Assembly (NCBI GenBank): GCA_963779735.1
Contig: CAVZZJ010000006.1
Location: forward strand, 496,001-560,000
DNA: 64,000 nt
Direction of reading: 5' to 3'
From: Bog-473 sp963779735
Lineage (GTDB): Bacteria > Actinomycetota > Acidimicrobiia > Acidimicrobiales > RAAP-2
The position numbers and the translations under genes were made by a program. This document shows, one piece after another, positions 34,610 through 43,402 of this stretch; the stretch's first letter is position 1, and every line of letters begins with the position of its first letter. The notes beneath the pieces were generated by a model, which saw only the letters and a list, made by a program, of their open reading frames with translations, did not search any database and was not told the DNA's origin.

Positions 34610-35172
34610 CCCGCGACCACCTCGGCCGGACACTCCTCGTACATCGGCTTGACCCCCAGAGAGACAGGGATGCTCGCCGGCGTCGTCGCCGGCTCATCGA
34701 CGACGATGCGAACGATTTCCGGGGCGGCCTCGACGATCGCCGCCTCCACGGCGCCCCGGAGCGTGCTGGCCGACGAGGGGCAGCCGTCGCAGCTCCCCAA
34801 GAGGCGGAGTTTGACCGCACCTAGCTCGTCGTCGATGCCGAGCAGCTCCACGTCGCCGCCGTGTTGGCCCAGGAATGGCCGAACGGATACGAGTGCCGCC
34901 TCGACCCGGTTGTCGAGAGACTCGGGGTGGAGTCCTTGGACCAGCAGGAGACTGGCCAACAGCTCATCCTCGCAGTAGGCGGCGATCAGGCCGGGCGCGT
35001 GTGTCCGGGCGAGCTCTACGGCGCGGGCGAAGCCCGCGCCGTAGAGCTCGGAGACGAGGCGAAGGAGCTCCTCGGCCAGATTGACGGTACGGGTGTCTGC
35101 CGACGAGTGCAGCTCATCGAGTGCCTGTTCGATCCGGTCGCCGACAGCCCGGAGGTTCTGCGGTTCAGGCAT
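34606..35172 (-). CDS. NifU C-terminal-like Fe-S scaffold protein
   Basis: A 188-aa protein whose C-terminal half (about 90-165) is a NifU-type scaffold: VRPFLGQHGGDVELLG then LLGSCDGCPSSASTLRGAVE with the CxxC that holds a transient [4Fe-4S]. The helical N-terminal half is hydrogenase-specific. It lies 12 bp after hhyL, so it probably delivers clusters to HhyS or serves as an electron carrier. A perfect 19-bp-stem inverted repeat lies inside its coding sequence at 35010-35050. Confidence 0.9.
   Translation of the reverse strand: MPEPQNLRAVGDRIEQALDELHSSADTRTVNLAEELLRLVSELYGAGFARAVELARTHAPGLIAAYCEDELLASLLLVQGLHPESLDNRVEAALVSVRPFLGQHGGDVELLGIDDELGAVKLRLLGSCDGCPSSASTLRGAVEAAIVEAAPEIVRIVVDEPATTPASIPVSLGVKPMYEECPAEVVAG
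35010..35050. repeat. 41-bp near-perfect palindrome (19-bp stem, 3-nt loop) inside the NifU-like gene
   Basis: Left arm 35010-35028 and right arm 35032-35050 are exact reverse complements around the loop GAA; the core arm includes GAGCTCTACGGCGCGGGC. On the coding strand it encodes LYGAGFARAVELA. A hairpin this strong inside a gene early in the operon could attenuate or process the mRNA just after hhySL. Confidence 0.95.
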
Positions 35173-35184
35173 CTCGCCCGGCGC

Positions 35185-36975
35185 TCAGCAGGCCAAGTCG
35201 CCGGGACTGGCCACCTGGGTGGGGGAGTGCAGCTTCTTCAACACCTTGCCCTTGCCGAGGTACATGTGCACCCCGCACGGCAGGCATGGATCGAAGCTTC
35301 GTACCGCCCTCATGACGTCGATCCCCTTGAAGTTCTCCCGTGTGTTCTCCTCGAAGATCGGCGTGTCGATCACGGCGTCCTCGTAGGGGCCCGGCGTGCC
35401 GTAGACATCACGTGGGTTGGCGTTCCATGGGGTCGGAGGGTAGGGGTGGTAGTTGGCGATCTTGCCATCCTTGACCACCATGTGGTGGGAGAGCACCCCG
35501 CGTACTGCTTCGGTGAAGCCGCACCCGATCCCTTCGTCGGGTACCTCGAAGGGCTCCCAGGTCTTGGTGTTCCCGGCCCGGACCTCCTTGAGCGCCAGTT
35601 CGATGAAGTCGAGGGCAGCCGCGGCGGCGTAGGCCTGGAAGTAGGTCCGTGCCCGGTCCCGCTCGATGGTGTTCGACCATTGGGGAACGTGCCACTCGAG
35701 GTCGACCGGACCCTTGAGCGCCGTCTTCGGCAAGTGGATCTGCACGCTGGTGCCCGTTGCCTTCAGGTGGTCGGTGTTCACCAGAGCCGACAGCGCCGTC
35801 GACCACAGCCGGGCGAGAGGCCCACCGCCGGTGTCGAGCGCCAGGTGATCCGTGCCGTCGAACCAACGAGGTGACATGACCCAGCTGTAGTTGCCGTCGA
35901 AGTCGCGTTTCTGGGGCTGGGGGTTGGTGTGCTGGTTCCATGGGTGGCGGCGATCGACCGGGTTGCCCAGCGGGTCCCTGCTGACGAACATCGGCTGGTC
36001 TTCCCAGTCGTCGTAGAAGGAATGCCCGAGCAGTATCCGGATGCCCAGGTTGATCTCCACGAGGTCGTTGGTGACCAGCTTGCCGTCGACGACCACACCG
36101 GGCGTGACGCCCATGGCCCGTCCCCATGTGGTCATGTCCCGATAGTCGAAGTTGCAGACCTCGGGGTCCTGGAAGGCCCCCCAGCAGTTGAGAAGGATGC
36201 GGCGACGGCCTACCTCTTCGTAGCCGGGCAGTGCCGCGTAGAAGAAGTCGAAGAGGTCGTCGTGCATGGGCACGACCCGCTTCATGAACTCCACGTAGCG
36301 CATCAGCCGCGTGTAGTAGTCCGTGAAGAGCTGAATGGTCGCCGTCGTTCCGACCCCGCCCGGGTACAGCGTCGAGGGATGGACATGCCGGCCCTCCATG
36401 AGGCAGAACATCTCCCTCGTGTACCGGCTGACCTGCAGTGCCTCGCGGTAGAACTCGCCCGAGAACGGGTTGAGCGAGCGCATGATGTCGCCGATCGTCT
36501 TGTAGCCGTGCTCCGACGCATGCGGTGCTTCGGTGCGGTTGGCCTGCTCGAGCACGCCGGGGTTCGTCTCGGCCACCATCTTCTCGCAGAAGTCGACCCC
36601 GACCAGGTTCTCCTGGAAGATGTTGTGGTCGAACATGTACTCGGCCGCCTCGCCCAGGTTGACGATCTGCTCGCCCAGCGCCGGCGGTTTCACGCCGTAC
36701 GTCATGTTCTGCGCGTAGCAGGAGCAGGTGGCGTGGTTGTCACCGCAGATACCGCAGATGCGGCTGGTGATGAAGTGGGCGTCGCGGGGGTCCTTCCCCT
36801 TCATGAAGATGGAGTAGCCCCGGAAGATCGACGAGGTGCTGTGGCACTCTGCCACCTTGCCCTTGCCGAAGTCGATCTTCGTGTAGATCCCCAGGCTGCC
36901 GACGATCCGGGTGATCGGGTCCCAGGCCATTTCGACCAGCCCGTTCTCGTCCTCCGTGAAATTCTTGGTCGCCAT
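35185..36975 (-). CDS. hhyL: group 1h [NiFe] hydrogenase large subunit
   Basis: A 596-aa catalytic subunit holding the NiFe(CN)2CO site. Ligand motif L1 is SRICGICGDNH (C74, C77) and L2 is DPCLPCGVH (C564, C567). A 26-residue tail after the final His would be removed by the endopeptidase. The L1 form and overall sequence fit the actinobacterial high-affinity group 1h (Huc/Hhy) as I recall it. ATG at 36975 follows GGAGGTAGG, 4 bp after hhyS. It oxidises H2, probably with electrons passing to menaquinone. Confidence 0.96.
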   Translation of the reverse strand: MATKNFTEDENGLVEMAWDPITRIVGSLGIYTKIDFGKGKVAECHSTSSIFRGYSIFMKGKDPRDAHFITSRICGICGDNHATCSCYAQNMTYGVKPPALGEQIVNLGEAAEYMFDHNIFQENLVGVDFCEKMVAETNPGVLEQANRTEAPHASEHGYKTIGDIMRSLNPFSGEFYREALQVSRYTREMFCLMEGRHVHPSTLYPGGVGTTATIQLFTDYYTRLMRYVEFMKRVVPMHDDLFDFFYAALPGYEEVGRRRILLNCWGAFQDPEVCNFDYRDMTTWGRAMGVTPGVVVDGKLVTNDLVEINLGIRILLGHSFYDDWEDQPMFVSRDPLGNPVDRRHPWNQHTNPQPQKRDFDGNYSWVMSPRWFDGTDHLALDTGGGPLARLWSTALSALVNTDHLKATGTSVQIHLPKTALKGPVDLEWHVPQWSNTIERDRARTYFQAYAAAAALDFIELALKEVRAGNTKTWEPFEVPDEGIGCGFTEAVRGVLSHHMVVKDGKIANYHPYPPTPWNANPRDVYGTPGPYEDAVIDTPIFEENTRENFKGIDVMRAVRSFDPCLPCGVHMYLGKGKVLKKLHSPTQVASPGDLAC

Positions 36976-36979
36976 CGTC

Positions 36980-38035
<1,056 letters not shown>

Positions 38036-38084
38036 GGTACCTCCCCCCAACTATTGGCCGCGCCGATTTGTGCGGCTGTGTGCA

Positions 38085-38113
38085 GTGATACAAGAGAACC
38101 CCCCATGTGTAAA
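38085..38113 (-). promoter_or_regulatory. candidate promoter of the hydrogenase operon
   Basis: On the minus strand TTTACA (38108-38113) and TATCAC (38085-38090) are spaced 17 bp, about 50 bp before the hhyS GTG. The match to consensus is modest. This 153-bp gap between hhyS and the PadR-YceI gene is the only place for the operon promoter. Confidence 0.35.
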
Positions 38114-38188
38114 TGAGTGTCTTTTGCATCATCGGCGACTACCTACCCGGCGCGATCACTGTTGACACCTCGTATAGGCGGCGCAAGG

Positions 38189-39271
38189 ATGAATTTGCCC
38201 ATGGAAGACAGAACCCCGATTGCCGCAGAAGAGGGGGCCTCGAGGTTCGAACTGGCGCCCCCCCGCCGGTTCATACTGCCTGCCATCCTGCTCCTTCTCT
38301 CGGAGCAGCCCGGTTATGGGTACGGGCTGGTACCCCGACTCGAAGAGTTCCGCTTCGGTCACGTCGACCGGCCTGCGGTCTATCGCGCCCTTGCCCAGCT
38401 AGAGACCGATGGCCTGGTACGGGCAACCTCGCAGAACCCGCGGGCGGGCCAGTCGCGTCGCGTCTACTCGGTGACCGTGCTGGGCGAGAGGGTGTTGCGG
38501 GTGTGGATGGGTGTGATCAAGGAGGAGCACGACTACCTGGGCCAGGCGCTCCGCCGTTACCAGGCAACCGGGACGATCGACGCCGTGCTGGCCGAGGTCG
38601 AAGGGGGATGGTCCACTGCCCTGGGCGTGGGGTGGTCTCCGGTGTCCTCCACCTCGGGTGGTCGGCGTCGGCCGATTCCCTCGGACCCCGGCTGGGAGGG
38701 GAGGCCTCATCTGTCCGGCGTAGGGGCCGCCCCGGTCGATGAGGTGCCGACGACACGGGAATTCCGCCTCAATCCGGAGAGGTCGGCGGTGCTCATCGAT
38801 GTGCGCTCCACCGTAGGGCCCCTGAGCTTTGGCACCCTGGGCGTCTCGGGGACGGTCCACGCCGCCGTCGTGGGCGGAGTCGTGCGGACCGACGCGCCGC
38901 CATCCGGTCGTGTCACGATAGACGTCTCCGGACTCAACTCGGGTAACCCGCTCTACGACGCCGAGCTGCTGCGCCGGATTGACGCTCGGCGCTTCCCGAC
39001 GGCCACCGTCGACCTGCGCGAGTGCGCACCCGCCGGGCCCGGGACCCGGTACCGGTTGGCGGGTGAGCTCACCTTCCACGGGGTGACCCGGTTGGCCGAG
39101 GGCACGGTCAGCATCGATGCACTCTCGGATCGGCACCTGGTCATCGCCGGGGAGCAGGTCTTCGACATCCGTGACTTCGCCCTCTCGTCGCCCACCGTGC
39201 TCATGTTGCGCATCTTCCCCGACGTGCGCGTGAGCCTCCATGCGGAGGCCGAGCTCGAAGGGGAGGGTTGA
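38189..39271 (+). CDS. PadR-type HTH regulator fused to a YceI domain
   Basis: About 360 aa. Residues about 25-125 are a PadR winged helix (RRFILPAILLLLSEQPGYGYGLV, VDRPAVYRALAQLETDGLV, RRVYSVTVLGERVL). A Gly/Pro/Ser linker (about 140-185) joins it to a YceI barrel (about 190-350: GNPLYDAELLRRIDARRFPTA, ELTFHGVTRLAEG, QVFDIRDFALSSPTVLML). It is divergent from hhyS, an ideal place for a ligand-responsive repressor of the hydrogenase. The free YceI in the operon is a close relative. Start is ambiguous (38117, 38189 or 38201). Confidence 0.88.
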   Translation: MNLPMEDRTPIAAEEGASRFELAPPRRFILPAILLLLSEQPGYGYGLVPRLEEFRFGHVDRPAVYRALAQLETDGLVRATSQNPRAGQSRRVYSVTVLGERVLRVWMGVIKEEHDYLGQALRRYQATGTIDAVLAEVEGGWSTALGVGWSPVSSTSGGRRRPIPSDPGWEGRPHLSGVGAAPVDEVPTTREFRLNPERSAVLIDVRSTVGPLSFGTLGVSGTVHAAVVGGVVRTDAPPSGRVTIDVSGLNSGNPLYDAELLRRIDARRFPTATVDLRECAPAGPGTRYRLAGELTFHGVTRLAEGTVSIDALSDRHLVIAGEQVFDIRDFALSSPTVLMLRIFPDVRVSLHAEAELEGEG

Positions 39272-39279
39272 CCTGCCGC

Positions 39280-40104
39280 TCAGCCGATGATCGCCTCGCC
39301 TTCGGCCGGCGAACCGGGCAATGTGGTGGTGTCCTGGCCGATGCCCCTCAGCCCGACCGCCTTCCCCGTGGACCCGAAGGTCGGCTGAGCCCGCATCTGG
39401 ACCCGGCGGACCTGCCGGTCCGGGCGTACCACCCGGTACTCGGCGTTGAAGGGTCGGCCGGACTCCACGGACTGCACCATGGCGGCCCGCACGATCTCCC
39501 GATCGTCGGAATGGATCAGACCGAGATGCGACTCGAAGGTCCCGTCGAAGTCGAGAGGATCCATACCGTGGATCCTGTGGAACTCCGTGCTCCACTGCAC
39601 CACCCCGGTTCTCGTATCCCACAGCCAGCTCCCGATGTGCGCCAGTGCCTCGCCCTCCTCCATCCGGGCGTCGACTTCGGCCAGGGTCGCCTGGGCCAGG
39701 TGTTGCTCGGTGACGTCCCGGGCGATGACCACGGCGCCGACCGGGACCCCCTGCACGTCGAGGAGGGTGGAGAGGGACAGCGAGACGGGTAGCGGCATCC
39801 CGTCGGGGCGCAGCACCTCCGTCTCGAAGTGCCGGACGCGGTCCCCCTTGAGCACGTTGGCCATGACCCCCTGCACGTCGCGACTGAGATGTCCGGGGAA
39901 CAAGAGGTGAAGAGGACCACCGCGTACCTCGCCTTCGGAGCGACCGAAGATGCGCTCCGAACTGGCGCTCCAGCTGATGACGCCGCCCGTCCCGTCGCAG
40001 GTGAAGATGGCGTCGTCGGACAACGCAATGATCGCCGCGAGGAGCACCGCCGCCCCGATGGAGTCGGCAGACGCCTCTGGTCGTGACCCTCCGCTTGCGT
40101 CCAT
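39280..40104 (-). CDS. double-PAS-domain protein without an output domain
   Basis: A 274-aa protein with two PAS domains. The first (about 25-140) includes SDDAIFTCDGTGGVISWSAS and ends in the PAC motif GAVVIARDVTEQ. The second (about 150-265) includes IGSWLWDTRTGVVQWSTEF and GLRGIGQDTT. There is no kinase, GGDEF, EAL or HTH part. It could sense redox, a haem or a flavin and act by protein contact. It lies between the PadR-YceI gene and hypAB, on the opposite strand. Signal and partner unknown. Confidence 0.85.
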   Translation of the reverse strand: MDASGGSRPEASADSIGAAVLLAAIIALSDDAIFTCDGTGGVISWSASSERIFGRSEGEVRGGPLHLLFPGHLSRDVQGVMANVLKGDRVRHFETEVLRPDGMPLPVSLSLSTLLDVQGVPVGAVVIARDVTEQHLAQATLAEVDARMEEGEALAHIGSWLWDTRTGVVQWSTEFHRIHGMDPLDFDGTFESHLGLIHSDDREIVRAAMVQSVESGRPFNAEYRVVRPDRQVRRVQMRAQPTFGSTGKAVGLRGIGQDTTTLPGSPAEGEAIIG

Positions 40105-40261
40105 ACCCGGCTCCCGGTCCCGATGGCAAGAGTGGCGACGAACCTCTCGCTCGTGCGAGCACAGCGTAGGCTCCCGCCTCGGCGATCGTGACGCACGGGA
40201 GGGGGGCGCCCGACAGGCACCCCGACCGGCACCGGTATGCTCCCGGGCGGAAAGGCACGTG

Positions 40262-40600
40262 GTGCACGAGCTCTCACTTTGCGACGCCATTCTCGGGGCG
40301 GCGATCAAGCGGGCCGACGGCCGCACGGTCAGGAGGGTGACCGTTCGGGTCGGGCATCTCCGGCAAGTGGTGCCCGACGCCCTGCTGTTCAGCTGGGAGC
40401 TCATGACCGACTCCACCGACCTCAAGGGATGTGAGCTCGTGATTGAGCAGATTCCGGCGCGGGTCGGCTGTCGAGAGTGCAAGGAGGAGACGACCTTGAC
40501 CGTGCCGATACTCATGTGCGGAACCTGCGAAGGCTTCGAGGTGGAGCTACTGAGCGGCGATGAATTTCTCGTGGTATCAATGGACGTCACGGAGGCGTAG
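40262..40600 (+). CDS. hypA: hydrogenase nickel-insertion protein HypA
   Basis: A 112-aa HypA. It begins VHELSL with a GTG start, placing the nickel-binding His at position 2. The zinc site is GCRECKEE and MCGTCEGF (two CxxC). It delivers Ni to the large subunit with HypB. GGAAAGG lies upstream, and hypB starts 2 bp after its stop. Confidence 0.95.
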   Translation: MHELSLCDAILGAAIKRADGRTVRRVTVRVGHLRQVVPDALLFSWELMTDSTDLKGCELVIEQIPARVGCRECKEETTLTVPILMCGTCEGFEVELLSGDEFLVVSMDVTEA

Positions 40601-40602
40601 CC

Positions 40603-41355
40603 ATGGGACGAGTCCATCTTCACGCGGACGGAACCGAGCTTCACCACGAGCACGACCACGACCACGAGCTCGGTGATCACAGCGGTTACACCGATACGGG
40701 AACCGTGCGTATCGACGTTCTCGAAAACCTCCTGGCCGAGAACGACCGGGTCGCCGACGCGAACAGCCACGCCTTGGCGAAGGCCGGGGTACGCGCCGTG
40801 AACCTCATGTCGTCACCCGGCGCCGGCAAGACGACGCTCCTCAAGCGCACGCTGATGGAGCTCGGGAGCACGATGAGGATCGGCGTCCTCGAGGGCGACA
40901 TCGCGACGAGTCTGGACGCCGATGAGCTAAACGGGGCGGGTGCGACGGCCATCACCGTGGTGAACACCAGCGCCGGGTTCGGCGGCGAGTGCCACCTCGA
41001 CGCCGTGATGGTGCGCTCCGGACTGAGCAGGCTCCCCCTCGACGACCTCGACCTGCTCGTCATCGAGAACGTGGGCAACCTGGTCTGTCCGGCCGAATTC
41101 AGGGTGGGAGAGCAGGCCAAGGCGATGGTCTACGCCGTCACCGAGGGCGAAGAGAAGCCCTTCAAGTACCCGGTAATGTTCCGCGCCGCCGAGGTCGTCG
41201 TGGTGAACAAGATCGATCTGCTGCCGCACCTCGATTTCGATCTCGGGATCTTCCTCTCCAACCTCGAGGCGGTGAACCCACATGCACGCGTGATCCAGGC
41301 GAGCGCCCGCACGGGCGAGGGTGTCGACGAATGGTGTTCCTGGCTCACCGGATGA
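40603..41355 (+). CDS. hypB: hydrogenase nickel incorporation GTPase HypB
   Basis: A 250-aa SIMIBI GTPase. A His-rich N-terminus (about 5-28, HHEHDHDHELGDHSGY) can store nickel. The P-loop is SSPGAGKTTLL (about 69-79), GDIATSLDA follows, and VVNKIDLLPH is the guanine-specificity motif. GTP hydrolysis drives Ni transfer from HypA. With hypA it forms a two-gene unit on the strand opposite to the main operon. Confidence 0.97.
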   Translation: MGRVHLHADGTELHHEHDHDHELGDHSGYTDTGTVRIDVLENLLAENDRVADANSHALAKAGVRAVNLMSSPGAGKTTLLKRTLMELGSTMRIGVLEGDIATSLDADELNGAGATAITVVNTSAGFGGECHLDAVMVRSGLSRLPLDDLDLLVIENVGNLVCPAEFRVGEQAKAMVYAVTEGEEKPFKYPVMFRAAEVVVVNKIDLLPHLDFDLGIFLSNLEAVNPHARVIQASARTGEGVDEWCSWLTG

Positions 41356-41356
41356 G

Positions 41357-42301
41357 TCACACCAGATTGGGGGGCGTCCGGCCCTCCAGCACGTCGCAGA
41401 CACCCTGACTGGCCAGGCGGGCCATGGCCGTGCGTGTGCCCACCGTGGCGCTGCCGATGTGGGGCAGAAGCGTCACGCGTGGTGCGCTGAGCAGTCGTGG
41501 GTTGACGGAGGGCTCGCCGTCAAAGACATCGAGGCCGGCGCCGTAAATCCGGCCGTCGTGCAGGGCGTTGGCGAGCGCGTTCTCGTCGATCACCGGGCCG
41601 CGGGCCGTGTTCACGATCACCCCGGTCGGCTTCATCCGTGCCAGCTCCGCCGCGCCGATCAGATGGTGGGTGGAGTCGGTGAGCGGCACATGGAGGCTCA
41701 CGATGTCGGAACGGGCGAGCAGCTCTCCGAGGTCGGCTATGTAGCCCGGGAGGCCGGTATTCGAACGAGAGGTGTGCAGAACCTCCATGTCGAACCCGAC
41801 CGCTCGTTGCGCCACGGCCCGGCCGATGCGCCCGTAGCCCACTAGTCCCAGGGTGGCGTCATGTACGTCGTGCGCCAGATGCGTGGCAAACCCGAAGCCC
41901 CCCCAGCGGCCGTGTCTGAGATCGGCCTCGGCTGCGGTGCTGCCCCGCGTGGCCGCCAGGATGAGGAGGAAGGCGAGGTCGGCGGTCGTGGCATCGAGGA
42001 CACCGGGGGTGTTGCAGACGGCGATCCCCAGCGCGCGGGCGGTGGTCACGTCAATGTTGTCGTACCCGACCGCGACGTTGGCGACCACGCGCAACCGGCC
42101 CGCCCGCCCGGCGCGGAGGATCTCGGAGTCGATGCGGTCGGTGAGATGGCAGACGACGCCGTCGAACTGGGGCGCCATGTGCACCAGTTCGTTCGGCCCG
42201 AGCGGCACATCGTCCCCCCCGGTGACGACCTCGTGGCCCGCCGCTCGCAGAGGGTCGGTACCGCCGGGGAGCAGGCGACGGGTGACGAGAACCCGTGCCA
42301 C
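41357..42301 (-). CDS. D-2-hydroxyacid dehydrogenase (glyoxylate/hydroxypyruvate reductase-like)
   Basis: A 314-aa NAD(P)-dependent dehydrogenase. The nucleotide motif is LGLVGYGRIGRAVAQRA (about 144-160); the catalytic Arg is in VNTARGPVID, the Glu in DVFDGEPS and the His in LLPHIGSATVGTR. This layout fits glyoxylate/hydroxypyruvate reductases (GyaR/GhrB type). It abuts the cupin gene (TGA directly followed by GTG). With a ureidoglycolate-lyase-like gene divergent nearby, glyoxylate is a plausible substrate. Confidence 0.88.
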   Translation of the reverse strand: MARVLVTRRLLPGGTDPLRAAGHEVVTGGDDVPLGPNELVHMAPQFDGVVCHLTDRIDSEILRAGRAGRLRVVANVAVGYDNIDVTTARALGIAVCNTPGVLDATTADLAFLLILAATRGSTAAEADLRHGRWGGFGFATHLAHDVHDATLGLVGYGRIGRAVAQRAVGFDMEVLHTSRSNTGLPGYIADLGELLARSDIVSLHVPLTDSTHHLIGAAELARMKPTGVIVNTARGPVIDENALANALHDGRIYGAGLDVFDGEPSVNPRLLSAPRVTLLPHIGSATVGTRTAMARLASQGVCDVLEGRTPPNLV

Positions 42302-42685
42302 TCAGTGCGTGGTGTAGTTGATGGCGGCCGCGCCCTTTACGCCGATGGCGAAGCAGAAGCAGTGGATGGGGGCATGGTCGCTCACCGGGCGGAGCGAGTG
42401 CACCTTGTCCGGCGGAATGTACACGAGGTCGCCCTGGGCGACGTCGCGCTCCTCACCGTCGATGGTCATGATGCCACGCCCGGTCATCACGTAGTAGAAC
42501 TCATGGGTGGGATGGGAGTGGGGATCGACCAGCCCCCCGCCGGGCACCTCGAACTCGTTGACCAGCTCCAGGTAGCCTCCCTCTGTTGCGTCCTTGAACT
42601 CTCGGGATTCGATCATCCACCACACCGGCACGGTCCCGTTGTGCTCGACGACCGGAGCCTTGTCTTCAATGCTGCGCACATCCAT
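42302..42685 (-). CDS. single-domain cupin protein
   Basis: A 127-aa cupin. The two conserved motifs are PHSHPTHEFYYVMTGRG (about 55-71; His, His, Glu metal ligands) and GDLVYIPPDKVHSLR (about 85-99; His). Could be an isomerase, dioxygenase-like or regulatory binding protein. It shares an operon with the 2-hydroxyacid dehydrogenase; GGAAGGA precedes the ATG. Confidence 0.88.
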   Translation of the reverse strand: MDVRSIEDKAPVVEHNGTVPVWWMIESREFKDATEGGYLELVNEFEVPGGGLVDPHSHPTHEFYYVMTGRGIMTIDGEERDVAQGDLVYIPPDKVHSLRPVSDHAPIHCFCFAIGVKGAAAINYTTH

Positions 42686-42781
42686 GCCGGATCCGTCCTT
42701 CCATTCCTAGACTTCCCTTAGCGTCAGGTTAGGTCCGCCGTGCACGCGCCGCAGGTTGAGCGGCGCACGAAAGGGGAAGTC

Positions 42782-43285
42782 ATGACTGAAGCGCGACGAC
42801 ATGTCCGTCCCCAGCCCCTGTCGGAGGAGGCCTGGGCGCCGTTCGGCTGGCTCCCCGTGGCCGATACCGATCCGCGTGACGGAGACCACCGCCTCTACTT
42901 CGCGTGGAACGATGTCCACGTCAACATCATCGGCCACAGCCGCGCCGAGGTTCCCGCGAGCGAGTCCGGGCTTCGCTGCCAGATGCTCTTCCGCCACGAC
43001 ACCCATACACAGGCACTGATGTCCCTGGACGTGCCGGCAGTCATCGTCGTGGCGCCCGCAGACGTGCGCTTCTCCGCGCCCGAGGACGTCGAGTCCGCGT
43101 GCGCCTTTCGCCTCCAACCTCTGGAGCCCCTGGTGCTCCACCCCGGGACGTGGCACTGGGGTCCCTACCCACTCCGTGACGCCGAGGTCCGGCTCTTCAA
43201 CGTGCAGGGTCTCCGCTATGGCGACGACAACACCCGCGTCGACCTGGCCGGTAAGGGACTCGAGTTCGATGTGCAGGTTTTCTGA
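42782..43285 (+). CDS. ureidoglycolate lyase-like (AllA/DUF4863-type cupin) protein
   Basis: A 167-aa protein resembling ureidoglycolate lyase, which splits ureidoglycolate to glyoxylate and urea. The start QPLSEEAWAPFGWLP and the late LHPGTWHWGPYPL motif match that fold. AAAGGGGAAG precedes ATG 42782. It is divergent from the cupin/2-hydroxyacid dehydrogenase pair and precedes a Liv-type importer. Purine or ureide use is an inference from this context; no allantoinase is in the window. Confidence 0.75.
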   Translation: MTEARRHVRPQPLSEEAWAPFGWLPVADTDPRDGDHRLYFAWNDVHVNIIGHSRAEVPASESGLRCQMLFRHDTHTQALMSLDVPAVIVVAPADVRFSAPEDVESACAFRLQPLEPLVLHPGTWHWGPYPLRDAEVRLFNVQGLRYGDDNTRVDLAGKGLEFDVQVF

Positions 43286-43402
43286 GGGTTCCCGGTTTCG
43301 GGCAGGTGCCGGGGTTCTGCGTCCAGAAGTGGCTAGCGTAAAGCAACGACACGCTGGGGGACCGGCATCGGGGACGCAACGGGCCGGATGAGGGGGAGTG
43401 CC

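Noticed and set aside
38036..38188. HucM-like stalk gene upstream of hhyS
   Set aside because: Only 153 bp separate hhyS and the PadR-YceI gene, and no Ala-rich frame of suitable size is there.
38036..38188. Classical PadR operator (ATGT-N8-ACAT)
   Set aside because: ATGTG elements occur but no convincing inverted pair could be aligned.
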